Shown here one piece after another: positions 7,816 through 15,682 of a stretch of DNA of 64,000 bases. The notes below the pieces were generated by a model. The model was not told the DNA's origin and ran no database searches. It saw only the letters and a program-made list of their open reading frames with translations. The stretch covers positions 806,001-870,000 of the forward strand of contig CAVOTL010000007.1 of NCBI GenBank assembly GCA_963699345.1. The letters are read 5' to 3'. The translations under genes and the position numbers were made by a program. This DNA comes from Bog-756 sp963699345. Its GTDB lineage: Bacteria > Actinomycetota > Acidimicrobiia > Acidimicrobiales > RAAP-2. Each line of letters begins with the position of its first letter. Positions within the stretch are counted from its first letter, which is position 1.

Positions 7816-9165
7816 TCAGTGGCGTCGGCGACGACTCGACGGTTCGCCGGTGAACTCGGGCTGGTCGCGGTACCAGACGAAGGACAGGTCGCCGATGCGG
7901 ACCACATCGCCGTCCCGGGCGCCGGCCTTGGCCAGCGCGCGGTCCACGCCGATCCGCCGCAGGCGGCCCTGCACGTAGTCGGCCGCCTCATCGGTGGTGA
8001 CGTCGTTGAGGGCCACGGCCCGCTCGGCCACCTTGCCGACCACCACGAACTCGCCGTCACCGATCCGCTCCACCGAGAAACCCTCGGGCAGCGGACGGTG
8101 GATCACGATGGTTCCGTCGGACTCCGGTTCGGCGGTACGGGCCTGGTCCACCAAGGTGGCGAGGCGTCCGACCAGGGCCGGTATCCCGAGCCCCGTCACC
8201 GAGGAGATGACCAGATCCGGTCGGAACGCCCCGTCGTCAGCACCGTGGTCGTGGCGGTCGAAGGTCTCGGGCCGGACGGTGTCCGGCAGTTCGGACGGAT
8301 CCACCATGTCGGCCTTCGATCCCACGACCAGTCGGGGCCGGTCCAAGAGGTCGGGCTGATAGCGGCCGAGTTCGGCCAGCAGGACCCGCTCCTGCTCGCC
8401 GGGGTCCACGCCGGTCACCGGATCCAATTCGACGAGCACCACCAGGGCGCGGGCCCGGGTGATGTGGCGGAGGAACTGGTGCCCGAGGCCCTTGCCTTCC
8501 GCCGCTCCTTCGACCAGACCCGGGATGTCCGCCACCGTGTAGGTCGTGGCGTCGTCGGTCCGTACCACGCCGAGGTGGGGTTCGAGGGTCGTGAACGGGT
8601 AGTCGGCGATCTTCGGCTTGGCCGCCGAGATGCGCGAGATCAGCGTCGACTTGCCGACGTTCGGGAACCCGACCAGGGCCACGTCGGCCACCAGGGCGAG
8701 CTCGAGGTCGTACCACTCCTCGTGGCCCTTCTCCCCCTGTTCGGCGAAGGTGGGGGCCCGGCGGTTGTTGGACAGGAAGCTGGCGTTGCCCCGGCCGCCG
8801 CGCCCGCCCTCCCCCGCCATCCACCGGTCGCCGGAGTTGGCCAGGTCACACAGGATGGTCCCGTCCGACCGGCGCACCCGGGTGCCCACCGGCACGGGCA
8901 CCTCGAGATCGGCCCCCCGCTTCCCGTGCATCTTCTTACCGCCACCGTGCCCGCCGTTGTCGGCCCCCCGATGGGGATGATCGCGGAAGGGCAGCAGCGA
9001 CGACTGGTTCGTGGTGGCGACCAGCCACACGTTGCCGCCCCGGCCGCCGTCACCCCCGTCGGGTCCCCCCTTGTCGACGTGGGCCTCCCGCCGCATGGCG
9101 ACCGCGCCGGCACCACCGTCCCCGGCTTTCACGTGGAGCTGTGCCTCGTCGACGAAGCCGGACAT
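7816..9165 (-). CDS. obgE: Obg family GTPase
   Basis: A 449-residue Obg GTPase associated with the large ribosomal subunit. The N-terminal 160 residues are the Gly-rich Obg fold (KAGDGGAGAVAM, GDGGRGGNVWLV). The G domain carries G1 GFPNVGKS near residue 166, switch DYPFTTLEPHLG, G3 DIPGLVEGA and G4-like GSKAD. The C-terminal 75 residues match the OCT domain found in actinobacterial Obg, with a basic tail. It lies between rpmA and proB, the conserved order, although a tyrosine phosphatase gene is inserted before it. A TAGGAT hexamer six bases before the ATG suggests its own leaderless promoter. Confidence 0.96.
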   Translation of the reverse strand: MSGFVDEAQLHVKAGDGGAGAVAMRREAHVDKGGPDGGDGGRGGNVWLVATTNQSSLLPFRDHPHRGADNGGHGGGKKMHGKRGADLEVPVPVGTRVRRSDGTILCDLANSGDRWMAGEGGRGGRGNASFLSNNRRAPTFAEQGEKGHEEWYDLELALVADVALVGFPNVGKSTLISRISAAKPKIADYPFTTLEPHLGVVRTDDATTYTVADIPGLVEGAAEGKGLGHQFLRHITRARALVVLVELDPVTGVDPGEQERVLLAELGRYQPDLLDRPRLVVGSKADMVDPSELPDTVRPETFDRHDHGADDGAFRPDLVISSVTGLGIPALVGRLATLVDQARTAEPESDGTIVIHRPLPEGFSVERIGDGEFVVVGKVAERAVALNDVTTDEAADYVQGRLRRIGVDRALAKAGARDGDVVRIGDLSFVWYRDQPEFTGEPSSRRRRH

Positions 9166-9177
9166 GGAACGATCCTA
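9166..9177 (-). promoter_or_regulatory. Putative leaderless promoter (-10) of obgE
   Basis: On the minus strand TAGGAT (9177-9172) is followed by CGTTCC and the obgE ATG at 9165, a six-base spacing. No clear -35 was seen. Confidence 0.5.
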
Positions 9178-9303
9178 CCGATCAGGGCTGTCCGCTCCCC
9201 GGGGGGAGCGGTGAGGAGGGACGGGGGGAGACGTCGAGCGGGTCGGAGTCGGGGGGTGGCGACGGGGCGGGACCGACGGACGACGGTCGCCACTCCGGGC
9301 CGG

Positions 9304-10047
9304 TCAGGGTTCGACCAGGACCGAGGACCGCAGGATCCCGACCGAGGAGGTGACCCCCAGCGAGGCGGCGAGCTCGTCATAGGTGCCGTAGGCGGCCCGC
9401 AGCTCGGCCAGGAACTGCTCCATCGTCTCGGGCACGACGTGGAGGATGGCCGGGGCATACCGCTCGACCTCGTCCTGGGCCTCGGGGTACTCGGCCTTCA
9501 GCCGCTCCAGCAGGCGGTCCATCGCCTCGGCCGAAAGGGCGTAATCGGACACGATGGTCTCGTCGGGAACCCCGAGGAACGCCAGCAGCAGGGCGGACAG
9601 CACGCCGGTCCGGTCCTTTCCGGCACTGCAGTGCATGACGGCGGGGAGGGCGTCCGCCGCCGCCAGGGCGTCGATGGCGGAGGTCAGCATGGGGCCACCC
9701 TCGGCCACCATGGCTCCGTACCGGGTGGCGACGTACGCCGCCTCCTTCCAGTCCGGGAGCGTCTCGGTGGTCGGGAGCACGTCCGTGAGGGGGAGGCCCA
9801 GATAGGAGACCGGCAGCCTGTCCACCGGGAAGCTCCCGCGCTGTTCGGCTTCGTCGAGGGTGCGGAGATCGATGACGGTGGCGAGCCCGAGCTCGGACAG
9901 CTGGTCGAGATCGGCGCCGCTCAGCTTGTTCAGGCCATCGGCCCGGAACAGACGCCGCCAGGCGACCGTCCGACCGTCGGAGGTCGCGTACCCCCCGAGG
10001 TCGCGGAAGTTGACACAGCCCTCGAACTCGAGGTTCCGCGAGGGCAC
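9304..10047 (-). CDS. Tyrosine-protein phosphatase (Y_phosphatase3 / PtpB-like)
   Basis: A 247-residue protein with the P-loop HCSAGKDRTG near residue 138 (catalytic Cys and Arg). Its N-terminus, NFRDLGGYATSDGRTVAW...LFRAD, is the hallmark of the bacterial tyrosine phosphatase family that includes mycobacterial PtpB. The GKDRTG form often goes with dual activity on phosphotyrosine and phosphoinositides in this family; the activity here is not established. It starts with GTG 11 bases after the rpmA stop and is transcribed in the same direction, so it is inserted into the ribosomal-protein/obgE series. The 138 bases between its end and obgE hold only the obgE promoter-like site. Confidence 0.88.
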   Translation of the reverse strand: MPSRNLEFEGCVNFRDLGGYATSDGRTVAWRRLFRADGLNKLSGADLDQLSELGLATVIDLRTLDEAEQRGSFPVDRLPVSYLGLPLTDVLPTTETLPDWKEAAYVATRYGAMVAEGGPMLTSAIDALAAADALPAVMHCSAGKDRTGVLSALLLAFLGVPDETIVSDYALSAEAMDRLLERLKAEYPEAQDEVERYAPAILHVVPETMEQFLAELRAAYGTYDELAASLGVTSSVGILRSSVLVEP

Positions 10048-10058
10048 CCGGGTGGCGC

Positions 10059-10313
10059 TCAGGCGCCGGGCAGTACGTCGACCAGCTTGCGGCCCTTGCG
10101 GCTCGCGAACTGGACGGTGCCGTCGGCGAGGGCGAACAGCGTGTCGTCCTTACCGAGACCCACGTTGAGGCCGGGATGGAACTTCGTGCCGCGCTGGCGC
10201 ACGATGATGGCGCCGGTGCGCACCTCCGTGCCCCCGAAGACCTTCACGCCGAGGCGCTGGGCGTTCGAATCGCGTCCGTTGCGGGTCGAACCGCCGCCTT
10301 TGGTCTTGGACAT
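10059..10313 (-). CDS. rpmA: 50S ribosomal protein L27
   Basis: An 84-residue L27 starting MSKTKGGGSTRNGRDS, with the conserved GVKVFGGTEVRTGAIIVRQRGTK core. The ATG at 10313 is preceded by AAGGAG at good spacing. A longer upstream reading into the intergenic region is not conserved. The usual N-terminal Met-Ala-His is here Met-Ser-Lys, within normal variation. It follows rplU after 74 bases. Confidence 0.97.
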   Translation of the reverse strand: MSKTKGGGSTRNGRDSNAQRLGVKVFGGTEVRTGAIIVRQRGTKFHPGLNVGLGKDDTLFALADGTVQFASRKGRKLVDVLPGA

Positions 10314-10387
10314 GTGATGAGCTCCTTGGTGGTGGTGGACATCCGCCGGGCGGCGCCATGGGGCGCGCCGGCGGGTCGAACAGGTGG

Positions 10388-10699
10388 TCAGCCGGCGGAG
10401 ATGCCGGTGATGGCGATGGTCGAGTAGCGCTGCCGGTGGCCCCACCGGGTGCTCTGGTTCGACTTGTTCTTGTAGGTGAAGCCGCGGATCTTGGGGCCGA
10501 GTTCCTCACCCTTGACGGTGGCGGTGACGGTGGCTCCGGCCAGCTGGCTCGGAGTGGCCAGGACCGTGTCACCGTCGACCACGAGGACGGGCTCGAAGGT
10601 CACCTCGGTGCCGGGCTCCTCGCCCAACAGTTCCACGCGGAGTTCCTGGCCCTCGGCCACTCGCTCCTGCTTGCCTCCGGTTCTGATGACTGCGTACAT
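10388..10699 (-). CDS. rplU: 50S ribosomal protein L21
   Basis: A 103-residue L21, beginning MYAVIRTGGKQ and ending with the 23S-binding stretch that includes GPKIRGFTYKNKS and RRYGHRQ-like TRWGHRQRYS. It starts 12 bases after the rne stop, so these genes probably share a transcript. No Shine-Dalgarno is visible. A TAGGCT lies nine bases before the ATG, overlapping the end of rne, and might be an internal promoter. Confidence 0.97.
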   Translation of the reverse strand: MYAVIRTGGKQERVAEGQELRVELLGEEPGTEVTFEPVLVVDGDTVLATPSQLAGATVTATVKGEELGPKIRGFTYKNKSNQSTRWGHRQRYSTIAITGISAG

Positions 10700-10711
10700 A
10701 GGGATGACAGC

Positions 10712-12751
10712 CTACAGCTCCGGGTCGTCAAATACTATTCCCCTCCCCTGGCAGACCTCACAGGTGGTGGACATCGACTCGATCAAGCCCTCGGACACCC
10801 GCTTCCTGGTCATCTCCACGAGTCCCAGCTCACTGATGTCGAACACCTGGGTGCGGGTCTTGTCCCTGGCCAGAGCGGCGCGGAGGGCGCTGCCCACCTT
10901 GTCCCGGTTCTCCCGGATCTCCATGTCGATGAAGTCGATCACGATGATGCCGCCGATGTCCCGCAGCCGCAGCTGGCGGGCCACCTCGTCGGCGGCCTCC
11001 AGATTGTTGCGGTAGACCGTCTCCTCCAGATTGGTGGTGCCCACGTTCTTGCCCGTGTTGACGTCGATGACCGTCAGGGCCTCGGTGCGGTCGATCACCA
11101 GCGACCCACCCGAGGGGAGGTGGACCTTGCGGTCGAGCGCCTTGTGCAGCTGTTCGTGGACGTGGAAACGTTCGAAGACGGGCAACTGCTCCGCCTCGGG
11201 GTCGTAGTACTCCACCCGGTCCGCCAGTTCGGGATTGACCGCCCCGACGTAGTCCCGCACCTGCTCGAAGAGGGCGCGGTCATCGATGACCACGGCCCGG
11301 TACTCCCGGTTGAGCTCCTCACGGATGACCCGCACGGCGATCGCGGGCTCCCGGTACAGGAGGGCCGCCCCCTGCCCCTTCAACGATGCCGCGGCGATGG
11401 CCTCCCACTGCTCCACCAGTCGGGCGATGTCGTTCTCGAGTTCCTCGGCACTGGCTCCGGCGGCGGCGGTCCGGACGATCAGGCCGTGGCCCTGGGGGCG
11501 CACGGCATCCACGATCCGCCGCAGACGCTTCCGTTCGGCGTCCTCGAGCCGCTTCGAGATTCCGTAGGCCGAGGAGTTGGGGACCAGCACGACGAACCGC
11601 CCGGGCAGCGACACCTCCTGGGTGAGGCGGGCGCCCTTGGCGCCGATGGGGTTCTTGGTGACCTGGCACAGGATCGTCTGGCCGGGCTTGAGGAGTTGCT
11701 CGATACGCGGCTGTCCCGAGCCCTTGGGCGATTCCACGTCGTCGGTGTCGTACCGGACGTCGCCGTGGTACAGGACGGCGTTCTTGGGTGTGCCGATGTC
11801 GATGAAGGCCGCCTCCATGCCGGGCAGCACGTTCTGCACCCGCCCCCGGTAGATGTTGCCGTCGATCTGGGTGGCGTCGTCGGAGGCCCGCGAGATGTAG
11901 TGCTCCACCAGTGTGCGGCCCTCGAGCAGGGCGATCTGCGTCATATCGGGACGGACATGGACACAGATCTGGTAGCGGCCGACCGCCTTGCCGCGTCGCT
12001 CACGGCCACCCCGTCGGCCCTCCCCCCGGGCCCCACTCGGTCGCTTGGTCTCGGCGGGGGTCCGGACGGCGTCACCTTCCACCGGAGTCGGCACCGGCCC
12101 GGTCGAGCCTCCTCCCGAGCCCGTGCGGGATCCTCCCCCGGAGCGGGATCGGTTCCGGCCACCACCGGATCGTGCCGGGGCGGCCGCGGGCGCGGTCGTT
12201 CCGGCCGGTGCCGGACGACGGTCGCCGATGGCGGGACGGCTGTCGCCGATCTTGGGCCGGGACGTGTCGGGTTCGGCCGGGGTGTCCGCCACCGTTCCTG
12301 GTGCCCCGGTGGCGACCGCCGTGCCGCCCCCGTCCGTGCCGCCCCCGTCAGAGGTGGCGCCGCGGTCAGAGGTGGCGCCGCGGTGCTCGGGAACCGGTCG
12401 GGGCGGCGTGGGCCTGGCCGTGCCGGGCTCGTCCCCCTCCTGACCGCGCGTCGATCCGCCGTCTCCCGCCGTGCGGCCTCGTCCGCGGCCGCCCCGGGAC
12501 CCACGCCGGCGGCGGTTGCCCCCGCCCTGGCCGGTCCCCTGGCCACCGCTCTGACCTCCGGACGCGCCGGACGGACCCGTGCCCTCGGCGGGGCGGGCGG
12601 TGCCTACGGCGGTGGTGGCCGTCGACCCCTCAGGTCCGCCGGTGGGTGCCGCCGCCCGGGTGGGTGCCCCGGACGACGGCGTACTGGACGGCGTCGGCGA
12701 CGGAGGAGGCGTTGCGGCCCCCGGCGTCTGCCCGTTGGGTGCTTCTGACAT
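10712..12751 (-). CDS. rne: Ribonuclease E/G family protein with long disordered N-terminus
   Basis: A 679-residue endoribonuclease. Residues 1 to about 255 are low complexity, rich in Pro, Gly, Thr, Arg and Ala, and probably disordered. The catalytic core follows: an S1 domain from about 260 (RYQICVHV... RVQNVLPGMEAAF), RNase H-like parts, the catalytic Asp cluster (VIDVNTGKNVG and GIIVIDFIDM), and the CxxC zinc-link TTCEVCQGRG at the very C-terminus. The E. coli-type C-terminal scaffold is absent; as in other actinobacteria the disordered part lies before the core instead. The start is supported by AGAAGGGA nine bases before the ATG. It stands at the head of rplU-rpmA, a conserved order. 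Confidence 0.93.
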   Translation of the reverse strand: MSEAPNGQTPGAATPPPSPTPSSTPSSGAPTRAAAPTGGPEGSTATTAVGTARPAEGTGPSGASGGQSGGQGTGQGGGNRRRRGSRGGRGRGRTAGDGGSTRGQEGDEPGTARPTPPRPVPEHRGATSDRGATSDGGGTDGGGTAVATGAPGTVADTPAEPDTSRPKIGDSRPAIGDRRPAPAGTTAPAAAPARSGGGRNRSRSGGGSRTGSGGGSTGPVPTPVEGDAVRTPAETKRPSGARGEGRRGGRERRGKAVGRYQICVHVRPDMTQIALLEGRTLVEHYISRASDDATQIDGNIYRGRVQNVLPGMEAAFIDIGTPKNAVLYHGDVRYDTDDVESPKGSGQPRIEQLLKPGQTILCQVTKNPIGAKGARLTQEVSLPGRFVVLVPNSSAYGISKRLEDAERKRLRRIVDAVRPQGHGLIVRTAAAGASAEELENDIARLVEQWEAIAAASLKGQGAALLYREPAIAVRVIREELNREYRAVVIDDRALFEQVRDYVGAVNPELADRVEYYDPEAEQLPVFERFHVHEQLHKALDRKVHLPSGGSLVIDRTEALTVIDVNTGKNVGTTNLEETVYRNNLEAADEVARQLRLRDIGGIIVIDFIDMEIRENRDKVGSALRAALARDKTRTQVFDISELGLVEMTRKRVSEGLIESMSTTCEVCQGRGIVFDDPEL

Positions 12752-12772
12752 CGAGATCCCTTCTGATACTGC

Positions 12773-13597
12773 TCACGACGCACGCTCCAGGGCGTGCACG
12801 GCGCGGTCGGTCCCGGCCGGGACGACCCGGCCGAGGAGCGGCTCCTGACGGAGTCCGTCGCGCTCGATCCACTGTTGTGTCCTACAGACCCGGTCGACGA
12901 CCGGGATACTCCCGGGCTGGCCGCGATCGGGCCGCCCGTTCATCGGTGGGGAGGCCGGGGCCCCCGACACGGTGATCAGTCCTCGCACCAGCTCCACGGG
13001 GCGGACGCCACGGGGCCGGGTGCTGAGCTCGGCCACCAGGCCGACCGTACGACCGGACGGATCCTGCGATACGTCCGACCCGGCCTCGGCCACGGCCAGG
13101 GCGAGCACGGACGGGCGGAGGTCGTCGGATTCCTCCCGTCCCTTGCGTTCCCGGGTGATGGGCACCGATTCGGCGGCCAGCAGGGCGGACACCATCCCCG
13201 ACAGCTGCTCGCGCGTCACGCCGGCGAGCCGCATCGTCCACGAGCACGAGGTCACCATCTGCTGGAGCGAGTCCTTGGACCGCTCGACGGTCACCGCTTC
13301 CTCGATGTGGAGCCCGTCGGGAAGCAGCCCGTCGAGCACGGCCGGAAGTCCGGCCGGGTCGATGCCCGCCGTGAGCGCCCGCTCGGGGTCGAGAGCCACA
13401 TCGACGTACTCGGCCAGGGACTCCGCACCGGTCGGGAGCGCCAGCCCGAAGCTGAGTTGGGGCCGTGGCGAAAATCCCTCGGTGTACGCGAGCGGGAGGG
13501 CGGCCCGCCGCAGCGCCCGTTCCCACATCCTCGCCACGTCGCGCTGGCTGGTGAATCGGATCTTGCCGAGTTTGGAGAAGCGGAAACGAATGCGCAC
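12773..13597 (-). CDS. TIGR03936 family radical-SAM-associated protein (DUF2344)
   Basis: A 274-residue protein opening with RIRFRFSKLGKIRFTSQRD and the downstream GFSPRPQLSFGLALPTG, the signature of the DUF2344/TIGR03936 family. This family is almost always found beside, or fused to, a TIGR03960-type radical SAM enzyme; here that gene ends one base before the GTG start. A role in tRNA or RNA modification has been suggested for the pair, but I cannot confirm it. The C-terminal 60 residues are less conserved. It is followed 21 bases later by rne. Confidence 0.85.
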   Translation of the reverse strand: MRIRFRFSKLGKIRFTSQRDVARMWERALRRAALPLAYTEGFSPRPQLSFGLALPTGAESLAEYVDVALDPERALTAGIDPAGLPAVLDGLLPDGLHIEEAVTVERSKDSLQQMVTSCSWTMRLAGVTREQLSGMVSALLAAESVPITRERKGREESDDLRPSVLALAVAEAGSDVSQDPSGRTVGLVAELSTRPRGVRPVELVRGLITVSGAPASPPMNGRPDRGQPGSIPVVDRVCRTQQWIERDGLRQEPLLGRVVPAGTDRAVHALERAS

Positions 13598-13598
13598 G

Positions 13599-15621
13599 TC
13601 AGCCCCTCCCCTCTCCGACCAGCGCGGTGGCGCTCCCACCCGGCCCAGGGGCCGGTGCGGCACCGGATGGCGCCGTGGCAAGGAAGCGTACCGGCACCTG
13701 GCCTCCGGTTGAGAGATCCTGGCCCGTGCCCTGGCTCCCACCGGCCGGCGGCACCGCCGACGCGACCACGTGCTCGACCCCGTACCCGGTGCAGGCGCCA
13801 CAGTCGTAACAGGGTGTCCAGCGGCAGTCGGGGAGACCGTGTTCGGCCAGTGCGTCCTTCCAGTCCTGCCAGAGGAAGTCCCGGTGGAGACCGGCCGAGA
13901 GGTGGTCCCAGGGCAGCACCTCGTCCTCGGTCCGGTGGCGGTAGACGCTGTCCTCCAGCGTCATTCCCTGCGCGGCGAGCGCGTCGGTCCACAGATCGAG
14001 GTCGAAGTGCTCTGACCACTCCTGGAACGTGCCCCCGTTACGCCACACCTGTTCGATCACCGCGCCCATGCGGCGGTCACCCCGGCTGACGACGCCCTCC
14101 GCGGCCGTCGCCTTCGGATCGTGCCAGCGGATGGTGAGACCCCGGACCGGGCGCGCCGCGTCGCGCAGCAGATGGACCTTGCGGGTCAGCTCCTCGATCG
14201 TGTTCTGGCCGAACCACTGGAACGGGGTCTGCACCTTGGGCACGAACCCGCCGACCGAGGCCGTCACGGTGACGCTGTTGTGATAGCGCTTGCCGATCGC
14301 CACGCACTGCTTCGCCAAGGCCACGATGCCGAGCGTGTCCTCGTCGGTCTCGGTGGGCAGGCCGATGAGGAAGTACAACTTGACCCGCTTCCAGCCCTGG
14401 CTGAAGGCGGCATCGACCGCCGCGTAGAGATCCTCCTCCCGGATCAGCTTGTTGATCACCTGACGCATGCGCCACGTGCCCCCTTCGGGGGCGAAGGTGA
14501 GTCCCGTACGCCGGACCCGCTGGATCTGCGCCGCCGTTCCCACGGTGAAGGCGTCGACCCGGAGACTGGGCAGGCTGACCGAGACCTGGCCCGAGCAGGC
14601 CGGGTCGTCGATGATCCCGGTCACCGTCTCCTGGATACCCGAGTAATCGGCGCTCGACAGGGAGGTGAGCGCCACCTCGTCGTACCCGGTCCGCTCGAGT
14701 CCGGCGCTGACCATGGTGCGGACCTGGTCGGCCGGTCGCTCGCGGACGGGTCGGGTGATCATCCCCGCCTGGCAGAACCTGCAGCCGCGGGTGCACCCCC
14801 GGAACAGCTCCACGTTGAGTCGGTCGTGGACCACCTCGATCAGCGGTACCAACTGCTGACGCGGATAGGGCCACGCCCCGAGGTCGGCGATCGTCCGCTT
14901 CTCGACCCGCGGGGGTGTCGTCGAAACGGGGGGTGACCCCGGCCAGTCGTCCGTCGTCGTCGTAGGCCACGTCGTAGCAGGACGGGACGTACACCCCGTC
15001 CACCCGGGAGAGCGCCCGCAGGAGATCCGCCCTCCCGCGATCCCCCTCCCCACGACGGCGCCGTGCACGTCCGAATTCGGCCAGCACCTCGTTGACCTCG
15101 CTCACCACCTCCTCGCCGTCACCGAGGACGAAACAGTCGACGAAATCGGCCAACGGCTCCGGGTTGAAGGCACAGTGCCCCCCGGCGATCACCACCGGGT
15201 GGTCGTCGGTACGGTCGCGGCCCCGGATCGGCACCCCGGCCAGATCGATGAGGTTGAGAACATTGGTGTACACGAGCTCAGCCGACAGGTTGAAGGCGAT
15301 CACGTCGAATTCCGCCGCCGGGTGGTGACCCTCCACGGAAAAGAGGGGGACGCCGGCGCTCCGCATCGCCGCCTCCATGTCCACCCAGGGGGCATAGGAC
15401 CGCTCCGCGGCGGCATCGGGGCGCTCGTTCAGGATCTCGTAGAGGATCTGGAGGCCCTGATTGGGGAGGCCGACCTCATACGTGTCGGGATAGACCAACA
15501 GCCAGGACACCACGTCGGCGCCGTGGCGTGCCTGCTGGGCGCCCAGCTCGCCGCCGATGTAGCGGGCGGGCTTCGTCACCTGGGCGAGGAGCGGCTCGAT
15601 CTGTGGCCAGAGGGACTCCAT
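13599..15621 (-). CDS. TIGR03960 family B12-binding radical SAM protein, frameshifted
   Basis: The N-terminal half (PARYIGGELGAQ, LLVYPDTYEVGLPNQGLQIL, a B12-binding-like domain with VIAGGHCAFNPEPLADF) and the C-terminal half are in different frames. The C-terminal half has the radical SAM cluster motif ELFRGCTRGCRFCQAG (CxxxCxxC), then PEGGTWRMRQVINK. Removing one G from the run at 14911-14915 joins them as FDDTPRVEKRTIADL and gives about 673 residues, close to family length. ATG 15621 has GGAGGGG upstream; an in-frame ATG at 15633 is the alternative. The C-terminal 50 residues after CYDCGACTGYG are a low-complexity tail. It probably acts with the adjacent TIGR03936 protein. Confidence 0.83.
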
Positions 15622-15682
15622 CTCCCCCTCCATCCTAGGGGCAGGGCACGTACGGCCTGGACAGGCGTCCGGGCCGGTGCCC

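Noticed and set aside
6535..7978. Long plus-strand open frames opposite proB and obgE
   Set aside because: They are antisense shadows of clearly conserved proB and obgE; GC-rich sequence has few stops, and the translated products look like random Arg/Gly/Pro-rich text.
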